The translations under genes were made by a program, and so were the position numbers. From an uncultured Helicobacteraceae bacterium (GTDB taxonomy: Bacteria; Campylobacterota; Campylobacteria; Campylobacterales; Helicobacteraceae): a stretch of DNA of 64,000 bases. Each line of letters starts with the position of its first letter. Position 1 is the first letter of the stretch. Below the pieces are notes generated by a model. That model was not told the DNA's origin. It searched no databases and saw only the letters and a list, made by a program, of their open reading frames with translations. Below are positions 45,012 through 54,775 of the stretch, in pieces. The DNA is taken from assembly GCA_944323885.1 (NCBI GenBank), contig CALUUD010000001.1, positions 1 through 64,000 of the forward strand, given 5' to 3'.

Positions 45012-47321
45012 TTCTAATGCATCATTGCATAATCTAGCAAATGATGATTGCGCATTCATTGATAAACATTTGTTAAATTCTGTTTTTGCATTCATAGTAT
45101 CACCTAATTCATTATATGCAACACCTCTCATATAATATACTTTTTGTAACTCATCATTGCTTGGTTTTTTAGATTCTATATTTTGCAAAATATCTAACAT
45201 TTGTGTGTATCTATAATCACTAAATAATACATCTGCATAAGATAGTTCTGCAAATGGAGAGTATTCATATGATTTAAGAGAATCCTGAAGTGATATCAAA
45301 TCTTTTGCATATCTCTCTATTGCTATATTATCATTTGATTCTATAGACCATTTTAAAACCCAATAATAAACATCTATCATATCTTTTGAATTAGGAAGCA
45401 AAGTGCGTAATTCATCAAACAATATCATTGCTTCATTTTTACGATTTAAATTTGCAAGGGATAAAAATAAAATAACCCCAGAATCTTGATACTGCTTTAA
45501 TTCTTTTGAAATATCAAATGCGTCTCTACTTGAATGCGCAGAATTATTATAATCCTTAAGTGCAAAAAAACTTTTGGAGATATTATAAAGCCAAATAAGC
45601 CTATCAAGACTACTTAAAGAACCACTAAGTGCTAGATTTGACAAATCCTTTGCCTTATCAAATAAAGAAGATTTAAATAAGCAATAAAATACCTCTTTTG
45701 CATTGCTTGTCAATAAAATTTCATTTGAATCTAAAAAATAATCAATAATATCTTTACATTCACTAGATGTTTCAATAATCTTAATATATGATTTCTTAAT
45801 ATTTTCATTATCACTTTTTAAATTAGATTTAAGTGCTAAAACATCTTTATATTTACCAAGATCAAATAATGCCTGCGCCTTCTTTTCATATGCTAATGTT
45901 GATTGTGGAGTATTTGGATATGTAGCAATAATGTAATCATACTGCTCTATTTGTTTTAGCAAATCACCATCATTTAAATGAAACAATAAATTATCATCCC
46001 TTTGCTTAATTATTGGTGCGCTAGCAGAATCTTTAAATATATTTAAAAATTCATTATTTATTCTATGTGCATCTTGTGGCTTAGAGGCAAGTTCATACCA
46101 TAAGCCAACATCTATCATTAACTTTTCTTTATACTCATCATTGCTTAGGTAATTTAAAATACTATCACCAGCCCTTGCAGCCAAGGCATATAACTTTTTA
46201 TCTGCCCATTTATGAAATGCTTGATAGCTTGTATTTAAATCATTTAAAAAATAGCTTGGATTTGCATTAATAATCCTAGAAAATAAAATCTCTGCATCAT
46301 TAAGCTTGTCGTTTTCTAACTCAAAATTTCCCCAATTATATATAACATATGATGCAGTATCTAAATCTTTTGATTCCTCATACGCTTGCGCATACAATGC
46401 CTCTGGCTTTTTCCTATCACCATTTATAGCAAGATTATTGGCAATACCTACAAGGGCATATTGCACATACTTTGAATTTTCATACTCATTAATAATCCTA
46501 TCAAAGTAATATCTTGCTTCATTATAAACCTTTATCTTACTATAGCTATCTGCAATAATGAATAATACTTCTGGCACTCCCATATCTGATGAATATACTT
46601 TAAGCCAATCCCTTGATAAATCCAAAATATCGTCCGTAGCATCATTTATTTTATGCATCGCACGAATTTTATACAATAAAACATCTCTTCTAAATATACT
46701 ATCACCATATTCATCTAGCATATCATCAACTAATTTTATTGTAGTCCTATAATTTTTATTATTATAAGTGGAGCGTATATTTAAAAATAATGATAAATCA
46801 GGACCAGTTTCATAAGAAAGTGGTGAAAAATCTATATTAAGCTCCTTAATGCTAGGCAGAAAAGTATTTGGAATTGATATTGGAAAATTTATACCTCTAT
46901 ATGTTTTATTAGACAAAAATGGTATCTCATCATAGTAGCCAATAATTTGCCAAATTTTTGAAGTTTTTGGACGCTCAATTGGGATTGGTGTATCATTTTT
47001 TAAATCAATAAATGTTGCAAATAAACTCTGATGTTTCAATGGTTTTATAAATAAGTAAAATTTATTATTACTTACCTTTGAATATATCTCAAAAAACTCT
47101 GTTTTACTTTTTGGAAAAGAAGATACAGGATTACCATCGATAACACATTCAATCATGATATTATTGTTATTTATGTCTAAATTTTCCTTGCACGGGAATC
47201 TTTTGTCATGTTTTAATGTAATAATCGAAAATCTCTTATTATCTTCAACACCATAATCAACTTCAATATCAAAAGCAAATAATGGAATAAATAAAAGAAT
47301 AAAAAAAATATACAATCTCAC
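44997..47321 (-). CDS. pflA: paralysed-flagella protein PflA, periplasmic TPR scaffold
   Basis: PflA is a periplasmic TPR protein of the enlarged Campylobacterota flagellar motor; with PflB it forms the ring needed to place the stators. The 774-residue protein has a signal peptide (MRLYIFFILLFIPLFAF), an N-terminal beta-rich region to about residue 150, and then TPR/alpha-solenoid repeats to the end. Examples are ADSYSKIKVYNEARYYFDRI and MRGVAYNELGDTMNAKTEF. Length fits the ~790-800 residue family. In H. pylori pflA lies after nuoN by memory; here a NuoG-like fragment lies upstream. It likely works with the stator protein at 27780-28568. Confidence 0.82.
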   Translation of the reverse strand: MRLYIFFILLFIPLFAFDIEVDYGVEDNKRFSIITLKHDKRFPCKENLDINNNNIMIECVIDGNPVSSFPKSKTEFFEIYSKVSNNKFYLFIKPLKHQSLFATFIDLKNDTPIPIERPKTSKIWQIIGYYDEIPFLSNKTYRGINFPISIPNTFLPSIKELNIDFSPLSYETGPDLSLFLNIRSTYNNKNYRTTIKLVDDMLDEYGDSIFRRDVLLYKIRAMHKINDATDDILDLSRDWLKVYSSDMGVPEVLFIIADSYSKIKVYNEARYYFDRIINEYENSKYVQYALVGIANNLAINGDRKKPEALYAQAYEESKDLDTASYVIYNWGNFELENDKLNDAEILFSRIINANPSYFLNDLNTSYQAFHKWADKKLYALAARAGDSILNYLSNDEYKEKLMIDVGLWYELASKPQDAHRINNEFLNIFKDSASAPIIKQRDDNLLFHLNDGDLLKQIEQYDYIIATYPNTPQSTLAYEKKAQALFDLGKYKDVLALKSNLKSDNENIKKSYIKIIETSSECKDIIDYFLDSNEILLTSNAKEVFYCLFKSSLFDKAKDLSNLALSGSLSSLDRLIWLYNISKSFFALKDYNNSAHSSRDAFDISKELKQYQDSGVILFLSLANLNRKNEAMILFDELRTLLPNSKDMIDVYYWVLKWSIESNDNIAIERYAKDLISLQDSLKSYEYSPFAELSYADVLFSDYRYTQMLDILQNIESKKPSNDELQKVYYMRGVAYNELGDTMNAKTEFNKCLSMNAQSSFARLCNDALELISF

Positions 47322-47450
47322 AGATACTTCTTTAAAATATAAAAATAATTATGAATTATATCAATAAATAATATATCAACATAAAAATAAAAGCTAAGTG
47401 CTATTTAATTAAAAATCATCAATTAAATATTTATGGCAACAAATGACAGT

Positions 47451-48197
47451 TTATTTTGTAATCAATACCTGCTTATATCTATACCCAACATCAATCTCTT
47501 TATCTAAACCAATTACACCAATTACACCTCTTAGGCTGGAATCTAAGATTGCATTAACTTGTATTTTAAAACCATCAAATGATACTTCAACAATATCTCC
47601 ATTATTCACTTTCCATGCTTTTGCAAATTCACTTGAAAAATAAAGAGCTGGTTGTGCATATAACATAGAATCTATATATACCATACAACCATTGTTTTCA
47701 GGAAGATTGTCAATTGGCTCTATATCTTTAATTTTATGCTTTATTGTATATATTTCATCTGCATTTATTGAAAGAAATGCAATATTCATGGATTCTGTCA
47801 AGCATGAAAACATATTTAGAATATTGTAACTTCTTGAATGCGTATAAAAATTGCTGCCTATTAATAGAAGTGATTTTTGATGCTCTGTAAAACTTCTTTT
47901 TAAATCTTGCATTTCTTCTTCACTAATATTTGTCTCAGATGTCAAATGGCCATAATCTAGCATATTTATATAATCTCTAAGTTCTATAGATTTACAAAAA
48001 TCATGTAAAAATAAGGCACTAATCCCCTCTTCTGTGCCGGCTTCGTACCCAATATAAAGCTTAGTGTTTTTATCAAATAATGGGTTTATGCAAATATCAC
48101 TATTGATATCTTTACTATATACACCAAGAGTAACCACAAAATCAAAATTGCTTAGATAATCAATACTAAACTTAGAATCTATATAATCTTTTATCAT
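47451..48197 (-). CDS. NuoG-like protein, C-terminal part only
   Basis: The intact 248-residue frame resembles the last third of NuoG, the molybdopterin-fold subunit of complex I. Matching segments are FVVTLGVYSKDIN, YIGYEAGTEEGISALF, LDYGHLTSETNISEEEM and a closing molybdopterin-binding-like domain (ALYFSSEFAKAWKVNNGDIVEVSFDG). The iron-sulfur N-terminal two thirds of a normal ~800-residue NuoG are missing and no other nuo gene is nearby. The ATG follows AGAAGAAG, so it could still be translated. In H. pylori, the nuo operon ends next to pflA by memory, so this may be what is left of that operon. The assignment rests on remembered motifs. Confidence 0.5.
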   Translation of the reverse strand: MIKDYIDSKFSIDYLSNFDFVVTLGVYSKDINSDICINPLFDKNTKLYIGYEAGTEEGISALFLHDFCKSIELRDYINMLDYGHLTSETNISEEEMQDLKRSFTEHQKSLLLIGSNFYTHSRSYNILNMFSCLTESMNIAFLSINADEIYTIKHKIKDIEPIDNLPENNGCMVYIDSMLYAQPALYFSSEFAKAWKVNNGDIVEVSFDGFKIQVNAILDSSLRGVIGVIGLDKEIDVGYRYKQVLITK

Positions 48198-48339
48198 AAT
48201 ACTTCTTCTTTTAATAAGATTTAATGCTTAACATAAACAATGTAGAATTGTAATTAATCAAAAAATATATTAATTTTAAATAATACCATATCAATAGACT
48301 TTTATAAAAAATTATTACATGTTAGAAAATAGTTACACA

Positions 48340-49152
48340 TTAATGCTCTACTTTATGTAGAAAATCTGCCAATCTCTTACTTGTTGGATTTTCGAAAAAG
48401 TCATCACCACTGCCAACCTCTATTATTTTACCATTCTCCATAAATATAGCCTTTGTTGCTATATTTTTTGCAAATCTCATTTCATGTGTAACACACACCA
48501 TAGTCATACCATCATTTGCAAGCTCTGAAATAAGCTCTAAAACTTCTCCCACCATTTCTGGATCAAGGGCACTTGTAGGCTCATCAAATAGCAATACATC
48601 TGGTTTATTCATCAAGGCCCTTGCAATAGCTACTCTTTGCTTCTGACCACCTGATAAATATGATGGAAATTCATCTTTTTTATTAATCAATCCAATCTTA
48701 TCTAATAACACTAAAGCCTGATTAATTGCATTTTCCTTGCTTATTTTTTTTAATTTCATTGGAGCAAGTATTAAATTATCTAATACATTTAAATTATTAA
48801 AAAGATTAAAGTGTTGAAATACCATACCCATCTTAATTCTAGCACTATCAAGATTCCATTTATACTTCTTATCCAAATCTTTAACCTTTAATTTCAATTC
48901 ACTTTTAGAGAGATTTTTTAATTCATCATAAAGATTAATATCAATATCAGAAATTCTTTTACCTTCAAACCAAACCTCTCCACTACTTGGAGCTTCAAGC
49001 AAATTCATACATCTAAGCAATGTTGATTTGCCACTTCCACTTGGTCCAATAATCACAACCCTATCTTTACTAGAAATATTTAAATTAATATTATCAAGAA
49101 CCAATTTATTATTAAATATTTTACTTAAGCTTCTAATGCTTATCACTTGCAC
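48340..49152 (-). CDS. polar amino acid ABC transporter, ATP-binding protein
   Basis: The 270-residue ATPase powers uptake of an amino acid with the permease encoded just upstream. It has Walker A VIIGPSGSGKSTLLRCMNLLE, the Q-loop MVFQHFNLFNN, signature LSGGQKQRVAIARAL, Walker B VLLFDEPTSALDPEMVGEVL and the H-loop CVTHEMRF. The TSALDPE and MNLLE patterns place it with GlnQ/HisP-type proteins. About 30 extra charged residues lie between the Walker A and Q-loop regions (ELKNLSKSELKLK). It overlaps the permease gene by 20 bases. Confidence 0.93.
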   Translation of the reverse strand: MQVISIRSLSKIFNNKLVLDNINLNISSKDRVVIIGPSGSGKSTLLRCMNLLEAPSSGEVWFEGKRISDIDINLYDELKNLSKSELKLKVKDLDKKYKWNLDSARIKMGMVFQHFNLFNNLNVLDNLILAPMKLKKISKENAINQALVLLDKIGLINKKDEFPSYLSGGQKQRVAIARALMNKPDVLLFDEPTSALDPEMVGEVLELISELANDGMTMVCVTHEMRFAKNIATKAIFMENGKIIEVGSGDDFFENPTSKRLADFLHKVEH

Positions 49153-49834
49153 GCAACTTCCTTTCTAAGATTCTGACAAAATATGTAGCTATCAAAACAA
49201 GTATTAAATAACTCAATGCTAAAAATAAATATGGGATCATAAATTCATAACTAGAACTTCCAATAGATCTAAATGCATATGTAAGATCATGAACTGTAAT
49301 ATAGTTTGCAACTGATGTTTCTTTTAGTAATGCTATAAATTCATTGCAAAGTGGTGGTAATGAGTTTTTTAGAGCCTGTGGAAACACAACAAACCTCATT
49401 GCCTGCTTTTGATTTAAGCCTAACGCTCTAGCAGCTTCACTTTGTCCTACATCAACGCTTAAAATTCCACTACGAACAATTTCACTAACATAGGCACCGC
49501 TATTTAAACCAAATATAAATACTGCAACAAGCAGAGCACTTCCCCCGCCCAATCCAAGTAATGGTAAAATTACAAAATAAATAAATAACAATTGAACTAC
49601 AATTGGTGTTCCCCTAAAAAAACCAACATAACATTTTGCTAGACAAACTAGAATCTTATGTGAAAATGAAGCATCCTTTTTTGTCAACAATATTGCAACT
49701 AAAGTTCCAACAATAAGGCCAATGATTAATGCACAAATGCTTAGCAGTATAGTTACACCAAGCCCCTCTAATACTAGTTTATAACCATCTTTTAAAATAA
49801 ATTGATTATAAAAAATTTCAATCTTATCAACCAA
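49133..49834 (-). CDS. polar amino acid ABC transporter, permease
   Basis: The 233-residue protein has five hydrophobic segments and the HisMQ-type coupling motif EAARALGLNQKQAMRFVVFPQAL at about residues 134-156. It also has VGFFRGTPIVVQLLF, both hallmarks of polar amino acid permeases. It likely forms a homodimer. The start is a TTG with AAGG seven bases upstream. The ATPase gene overlaps its end. The matching binding protein is probably the lipoprotein at 50600-51370, on the other strand beyond ferritin. Confidence 0.92.
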   Translation of the reverse strand: MVDKIEIFYNQFILKDGYKLVLEGLGVTILLSICALIIGLIVGTLVAILLTKKDASFSHKILVCLAKCYVGFFRGTPIVVQLLFIYFVILPLLGLGGGSALLVAVFIFGLNSGAYVSEIVRSGILSVDVGQSEAARALGLNQKQAMRFVVFPQALKNSLPPLCNEFIALLKETSVANYITVHDLTYAFRSIGSSSYEFMIPYLFLALSYLILVLIATYFVRILERKLRASDKH

Positions 49835-49924
49835 ATAATCAACCTTATAAAAAATAACTCTAAAAATAAAAGTGTATTGTATATAAAATAAATATGTTTT
49901 TTAAGATGCAGTATTATGTAATTT

Positions 49925-49955
49925 AAAATCTATCAAAAAATATTTGATAGATTTT
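49925..49955 (-). terminator. terminator of the ferritin gene
   Basis: AAAATCTATCAAA and TTTGATAGATTTT form a perfect 13-bp stem around a five-base loop, 30 bases past the ferritin stop codon. Its position before the permease gene fits termination of ferritin transcription. Confidence 0.7.
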
Positions 49956-49984
49956 TGAATACATTAATCAAGCAATGAAGTAAT

Positions 49985-50479
49985 TTATTTTCCTGTAAGA
50001 CCTTTTATATATTCATCAATTAAATACAAACTAGTATCACTACTTCCAGCTAAACTAATCTTATCCTTAATACCTCTAAACAATGTCTCTTCCTCATGTT
50101 GTTCTGATACATACCATTGTAAAAAATTAAATGTAGAATAATCTTTTAAACTAAAAGCAAGATCAACCAATTCATTAATAGATTTTGTAACTTTTAATTC
50201 ATGCTCATATGTTTTTTCAAATACATCAAGAAGTGAATTAAAATTAGATTCTGGTTTATCTATAGCTTTTAGCACAAGGAGAGAGTCTGTTTCATTGAGA
50301 TAAGTAATTAATTTTGTTGCATGAGAACTTTCTTCTTTTGCATGTTCAAATAAAAACATTCCTGCACCATCATATCCATTTATATAACACCAAGAACTCA
50401 TATTTAGATACAAATTTGAAGCATACATTTCTTTTACCACTTGATCGTTTAATTTTTTAACAATTTCATCTAAAAGCAT
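49985..50479 (-). CDS. pfr: bacterial non-haem ferritin
   Basis: Ferritin oxidises Fe2+ and stores iron in a 24-subunit shell. The 164-residue protein keeps the ferroxidase ligands at the usual positions: Glu17, Glu50, His53, and the downstream Glu and Gln of TYEHELKV and VSEQHEEETLF. There is no signal peptide. H. pylori Pfr is near-identical in length. It is transcribed alone, divergent from the binding-protein gene, with a strong hairpin after it. Its promoter lies in the 120-base gap; I could not define a Fur site. Confidence 0.96.
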   Translation of the reverse strand: MLLDEIVKKLNDQVVKEMYASNLYLNMSSWCYINGYDGAGMFLFEHAKEESSHATKLITYLNETDSLLVLKAIDKPESNFNSLLDVFEKTYEHELKVTKSINELVDLAFSLKDYSTFNFLQWYVSEQHEEETLFRGIKDKISLAGSSDTSLYLIDEYIKGLTGK

Positions 50480-50599
50480 TATCCTATCCTTTCTTAGTTT
50501 ATTTGGTTAGAATAATATTTATATCAAAACAAGCTTAAACTACAAAAAAGTCAAAACTTGTAGAATCAAAAATTTAAATTGTAATTAAGGGGGATTTAT

Positions 50600-51370
50600 A
50601 TGAGAGCATTGTTATTATGCGCAACTTTTATTGGAATACTAGTTAGTGGTTGTAAAAATAACGATTTAACAATGGCAACAGCTGCAAATTTTGCACCATT
50701 TGAGTATGTTAATGGCGGGGAGTTGCAAGGTATTGATATAGATATAGCAAAAATTATAGCAAATGAACTAAGCAAAGAACTTTCAATTCAAGATATGGAA
50801 TTTGATTCTGTTGTTCAAGCTGTAGCATCAAGCAATGCAGATATTGCATTATCTGGTCTTACTGTAAATGAAACGAGAAAAAAAGTAGTAAATTTTAGTG
50901 ATACATATTTTAATGCTTCACAAATGGTAATAATAAAAAGCAATGATAAGAGATTTGCAGATCTAAAAACAAAAGAAGATGTAATAAAAACTATTAATAA
51001 AATAAAAAATATAAAAATTGGGGTCCAAGCAGGAACAACTGGAGAGTTTTATTCTAAAGGTGACAAAGACTGGGGTTTTGATGGCTTTAAAAATGCTAAT
51101 ATTATAAGTTTTGCAAATGGTGGTATGGCTATCACCTCATTATTAAATAATCAATTAGATATAATAATCATAGATGAGATGCCAGCAAGAGTGCTTGTTA
51201 AAGCAAATAATGGAACCTCTTTAATAGATATAGCATTAACCGATGAAAAATATGCAATAGCAGTAAATAAGAATAACAAAGAATTGCTAAACAAAATTAA
51301 TGCAATTTTAAATAAAATGCAACAAGATGGACGAATGCAAGAGATAATCAACAAACACTACTCTAGGTAA
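50600..51370 (+). CDS. polar amino acid ABC transporter, substrate-binding lipoprotein
   Basis: The 256-residue protein has a lipoprotein signal with lipobox LVSGC (Cys18) and the bacterial SBP family 3 fold. Landmarks are LTMATAANFAPFEYVNGGELQGIDIDIAK, SSNADIALSGLTVNETRKKVVNFSDTY split over residues 67-97, and KIGVQAGTTGEFY. The Arg in the NETRKK loop is the usual carboxylate-binding residue, so an amino acid substrate is likely. It probably serves the permease/ATPase encoded at 48340-49834, though it is on the other strand past ferritin. A GGGGG ribosome site precedes ATG. Confidence 0.92.
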   Translation: MRALLLCATFIGILVSGCKNNDLTMATAANFAPFEYVNGGELQGIDIDIAKIIANELSKELSIQDMEFDSVVQAVASSNADIALSGLTVNETRKKVVNFSDTYFNASQMVIIKSNDKRFADLKTKEDVIKTINKIKNIKIGVQAGTTGEFYSKGDKDWGFDGFKNANIISFANGGMAITSLLNNQLDIIIIDEMPARVLVKANNGTSLIDIALTDEKYAIAVNKNNKELLNKINAILNKMQQDGRMQEIINKHYSR

Positions 51371-51384
51371 ATGCAATACTATTA

Positions 51385-51416
51385 CTTATACTGCAATTAC
51401 AAAATTGCAGTATAAG
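51385..51416. terminator. bidirectional hairpin between convergent genes
   Basis: CTTATACTGCAAT and ATTGCAGTATAAG form a perfect 13-bp stem around a six-base loop, between the stops of the binding-protein gene and the phosphate transporter gene. Position suggests termination in both directions, though the T tails are short. Confidence 0.65.
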
Positions 51417-51419
51417 ATT

Positions 51420-52988
51420 CTAAAAATTATCTATCACACTAATAATTATAAAATAGCAAATAGCTGACACCAGTGCCGATGCAGGAACTGTAACAATCCA
51501 AGCCATAACAATTTTTACTAATGCACTTCTTTTTACAAGCTCATCTTTAACACTTGCCTTTAGAGCTTTTTTAGCTTTTTTATTTAAAATAAAATTATCC
51601 TTTCTCTTAACCTTTAGGCTTTTTAAGATTTCTTGCTTCCTTTTTATAGATGATTTTCTAAAATCATTCAAAAAGTTTTCAACAATAATTGCATCTTTAC
51701 CCTTATGTGCTTGAATAATCTGTTGCTCCATTTTATTATAATTACTCTTTAAATATTCTCGCAAAAAACCAATCCCAAAAATAGCTCCAACAGCAATATG
51801 TGTAGAGCTAACAGGCAACCCTAAAGCTGATGCAATTAGAACAGTAATAGAAGCAGATAATGCTATACAAAATGCTCTCATTCTATCTAATTCTGTAATT
51901 TCACTACCAACAGTTTTTATTAGTTTTGGACCATACAATGCAAGACCAAGAGAAATGCCAAGACCACCTAATATCATGATCCACATAGGAACACTAGATT
52001 TAGAATCTATTGAACCACTTAAAGCTTGATTGATTGCAGCAAGAGGACCTATAGCATTTGCGACATCATTTGCACCATGTGCAAAGCTAAGTAATGCTGC
52101 AGCAAAAATAAGAGGTATTGTAAATAAATCACCAATTGCATCTTTTGTATTTTGCAGCACCTCAGCCTTTCTTATAATCATAGGTTTTGTGAAAATAAAA
52201 ATTAAAATAGCAAATATTGTAGATATTAGAATCTGAGATAATAATTCAAAATCAATAATCTTTGAAAAACCTTTTTGCAATAAATACATACAAAAAGACC
52301 AAGACATAATAAATATTAACACTGGTATTACTTTTTTTGCAGCAAGTTTTTTATCACTTTTATATGTTATTGTTCTTTTTACTGCATATAAGAATATAAC
52401 AGCAATTACTCCACCAACTACAGGGGATACAACCCAACTTAAAGCAATTTCTAGCATAACACCCCAATTTATAATCCCAAAACCACCAGCAGCAATTGAT
52501 GAACCTATCAAACCACCAACAATAGAATGAGTAGTGGAAACAGGGGCGCCAATAAAAGTAGCTAAATTCAACCAAAGAGATCCAGCAATAAGTGCTGCAA
52601 GCATAACTGAAATAAAAGTATCAACATCACTAAAAGCGTCCTTTGATACTATGCCAGAACGAATAGTATCTACTACATCACCTCCAGCAAGGATGGCTCC
52701 AGAAGCTTCAAATAATGCAGCTATCAATATTGCAAATCCTAAACTCATAGTATTTGAGCCAACTGCAGGACCAACATTGTTTGCTACATCATTTGCACCA
52801 ATATTCATAGCCATATACATACCAAATACTGCACTAATCATTATTAATATATTATTGTTACCATTACCAAAAATAATAGAAACTCCACAAGTTACACACA
52901 TAAAAGCTAGAACAATACCAATCTTTCTAGTATCACTCATTCCAACTTGCATTGCTTGTTCTATTTTATTAAATTTTTTTATATCCAT
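51420..52988 (-). CDS. pit: PiT-family inorganic phosphate transporter
   Basis: The 522-residue membrane protein has two copies of the PiT signature: NIGANDVANNVGPAVGSNTMS near residue 62 and FAHGANDVANAIGPLAAINQ near 305. Each is followed by the GxPVSTTHS/SSTH motif (IGAPVSTTHSIVGGLIG and LGLPVSSTHIAVGAIFG). There are about ten to twelve membrane segments and a basic cytosolic region near residues 430-490. PiT carriers import phosphate with H+ or Na+. H. pylori HP1491 is the recalled counterpart, next to nfu there but 16 kb away here. Confidence 0.96.
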   Translation of the reverse strand: MDIKKFNKIEQAMQVGMSDTRKIGIVLAFMCVTCGVSIIFGNGNNNILIMISAVFGMYMAMNIGANDVANNVGPAVGSNTMSLGFAILIAALFEASGAILAGGDVVDTIRSGIVSKDAFSDVDTFISVMLAALIAGSLWLNLATFIGAPVSTTHSIVGGLIGSSIAAGGFGIINWGVMLEIALSWVVSPVVGGVIAVIFLYAVKRTITYKSDKKLAAKKVIPVLIFIMSWSFCMYLLQKGFSKIIDFELLSQILISTIFAILIFIFTKPMIIRKAEVLQNTKDAIGDLFTIPLIFAAALLSFAHGANDVANAIGPLAAINQALSGSIDSKSSVPMWIMILGGLGISLGLALYGPKLIKTVGSEITELDRMRAFCIALSASITVLIASALGLPVSSTHIAVGAIFGIGFLREYLKSNYNKMEQQIIQAHKGKDAIIVENFLNDFRKSSIKRKQEILKSLKVKRKDNFILNKKAKKALKASVKDELVKRSALVKIVMAWIVTVPASALVSAICYFIIISVIDNF

Positions 52989-53108
52989 TTACAACCCTAA
53001 ATTTATGTAATATAGTGGTATTATAGTTAAAAATAAAAATTTGCAATATGACTTTAATATGAAAGAATGTAAAATTCATATATCTAAAATTTTACCAAGG
53101 AAAAATCC

Positions 53109-54773
53109 GTGATATCTAGCATTAAAGATAATGTTGCATTATATTTTGTAATTTTAAATTTTATATCATCAATATATTTAATAATCAATAAGCATATAAT
53201 AGCTGGGGTACTAATTATTATAATCACCATGGCGATTATGATAACTTGTAGAAGAAATAAAATATATAAAAATACAGATAATGCAATCATGCAAAATCTA
53301 TCAAATTTGATTTCCTACATGCCATTTAATGTAACAATAACAGATAGCACTAATAATAAAATCACATCAAATATAAAAAATAGAGAAGTATTAAATATAG
53401 AGAATATTAATCATATTTTTAAAAATACAGAATCTGCTAATGAAAATGAGATGCTTTTTAAAAATAGTGAAACAATATTAAAGGCAAGAATTAATAATGA
53501 AATAAAATATTATTACACAAACAATAAGGCAATAGAAGATAATGGGGTTATTATAGGTTACATTAACTATGAATGTGATGTAACAGATATAATTAACTAT
53601 AAGCAACAATTACATAAAAGAAATACAATACTAGAATTTTCAAGCTCAGGATTAGAAGAACAAATTAACAATGAAGAAAAAGATATTCTAGATAATAAAC
53701 GAGACTTTCAAGATATTATAGATAACAACAATGATGGAGTGTTGATTTTTGCATACAATACGCTTGAAAGGAGAGTTCTTGGTTTTATAGATTCTAACTT
53801 TGCAGCTAGGCAAATGATACAGCAACAGGGTTTTGAATTAAGAAATATTGATATTTATGACTTATTTCACAATAGTGAGAAAGACAGGATAGAAAAAATT
53901 TTAGGCAATATGGTAGGAGACAAACCAATTCTATTTGAAACACTTATGATGATTAATAACAATATATTTCCTGTAGAAATAAATGCACATTTATGTAAAG
54001 TATATAATCAAGACTCAATTTATCTAAGCATAAGAGATATAAAATTAAGAAAAGAACTTGAAATAAAAAGAGATAAAGATAGACTTATTGCAATCAAAAA
54101 CAATAAAACAGAATCAATAGTCCAAACACTATCTATTATTTTTGTAAAAATTACTTGTATTATAAAAGAAATAAAAGAACAAATTGCAATAATAGATAAC
54201 AATTACAGTACCAATTACAATACTAGTGAAGAAACAAGAAATATAACAAAAAGCTTAGATAATATAAACAAAACAATAAAAGATATGATGTCATTATACA
54301 CACTATCAAATATTAAAGTCTATATAGATATACAAACACTCATAGAATCGATTAAAGAAAAAATGTTTTTCAAAGAAATATCTCATAATACAGAGATTCA
54401 AGTTATTCAAAAAGGTGAGATAAAAGAAATATATTGCGATGAAGATGCATTGAAATATGTAATAATAACTGCTATTAGTTTTGCACTAGAGAATATAAAC
54501 ATAAACAAAGGCACTAACTTTTATGGCAAAATAAATATTATATTGCAAGAATTAAATAATAATTATATATTGTTAAGCATAGAGGACAATGCAGGTGGAT
54601 TAGATAACAATATCATTAGCAGAATCTTTGATATTTTTTATTCAACAAAAATTAATTCTACAGGACTTGAACTGCCAACATGTAAAGTTATCGTAGAGGA
54701 AATATTGCTTGGAACTATGTCGATATCAAATATTGATAACGGAAGCAGGATTGATATACAAATAAGTAAATAA
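53109..54773 (+). CDS. PAS and HATPase protein resembling a histidine kinase but lacking the phosphoacceptor His
   Basis: The 554-residue protein starts at a GTG after AAGGA. Two membrane segments occupy about residues 10-50. A PAS-like region (DNNNDGVLIFAYN to IYLSIRDI) runs from about 200 to 310. A helical region and an ATPase-like fold follow. The helix that should carry the phosphorylated His reads NKTESIVQTLSIIFVKIT and has none. The N-box Asn is replaced (VIITAISFALENI). The G1 box is kept as EDNAGGLD, while the G2 box is altered (STGLELPTCK). It may bind ATP weakly but probably does not autophosphorylate. A metallophosphoesterase gene follows after two bases; no response regulator is nearby. 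Confidence 0.75.
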   Translation: MISSIKDNVALYFVILNFISSIYLIINKHIIAGVLIIIITMAIMITCRRNKIYKNTDNAIMQNLSNLISYMPFNVTITDSTNNKITSNIKNREVLNIENINHIFKNTESANENEMLFKNSETILKARINNEIKYYYTNNKAIEDNGVIIGYINYECDVTDIINYKQQLHKRNTILEFSSSGLEEQINNEEKDILDNKRDFQDIIDNNNDGVLIFAYNTLERRVLGFIDSNFAARQMIQQQGFELRNIDIYDLFHNSEKDRIEKILGNMVGDKPILFETLMMINNNIFPVEINAHLCKVYNQDSIYLSIRDIKLRKELEIKRDKDRLIAIKNNKTESIVQTLSIIFVKITCIIKEIKEQIAIIDNNYSTNYNTSEETRNITKSLDNINKTIKDMMSLYTLSNIKVYIDIQTLIESIKEKMFFKEISHNTEIQVIQKGEIKEIYCDEDALKYVIITAISFALENININKGTNFYGKINIILQELNNNYILLSIEDNAGGLDNNIISRIFDIFYSTKINSTGLELPTCKVIVEEILLGTMSISNIDNGSRIDIQISK

Positions 54774-54775
54774 CA

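Noticed and set aside
52534-53010. Plus-strand open frame of 158 codons
   Set aside because: It is opposite the pit gene; its residues mirror the membrane-segment codons and no ribosome site supports it.
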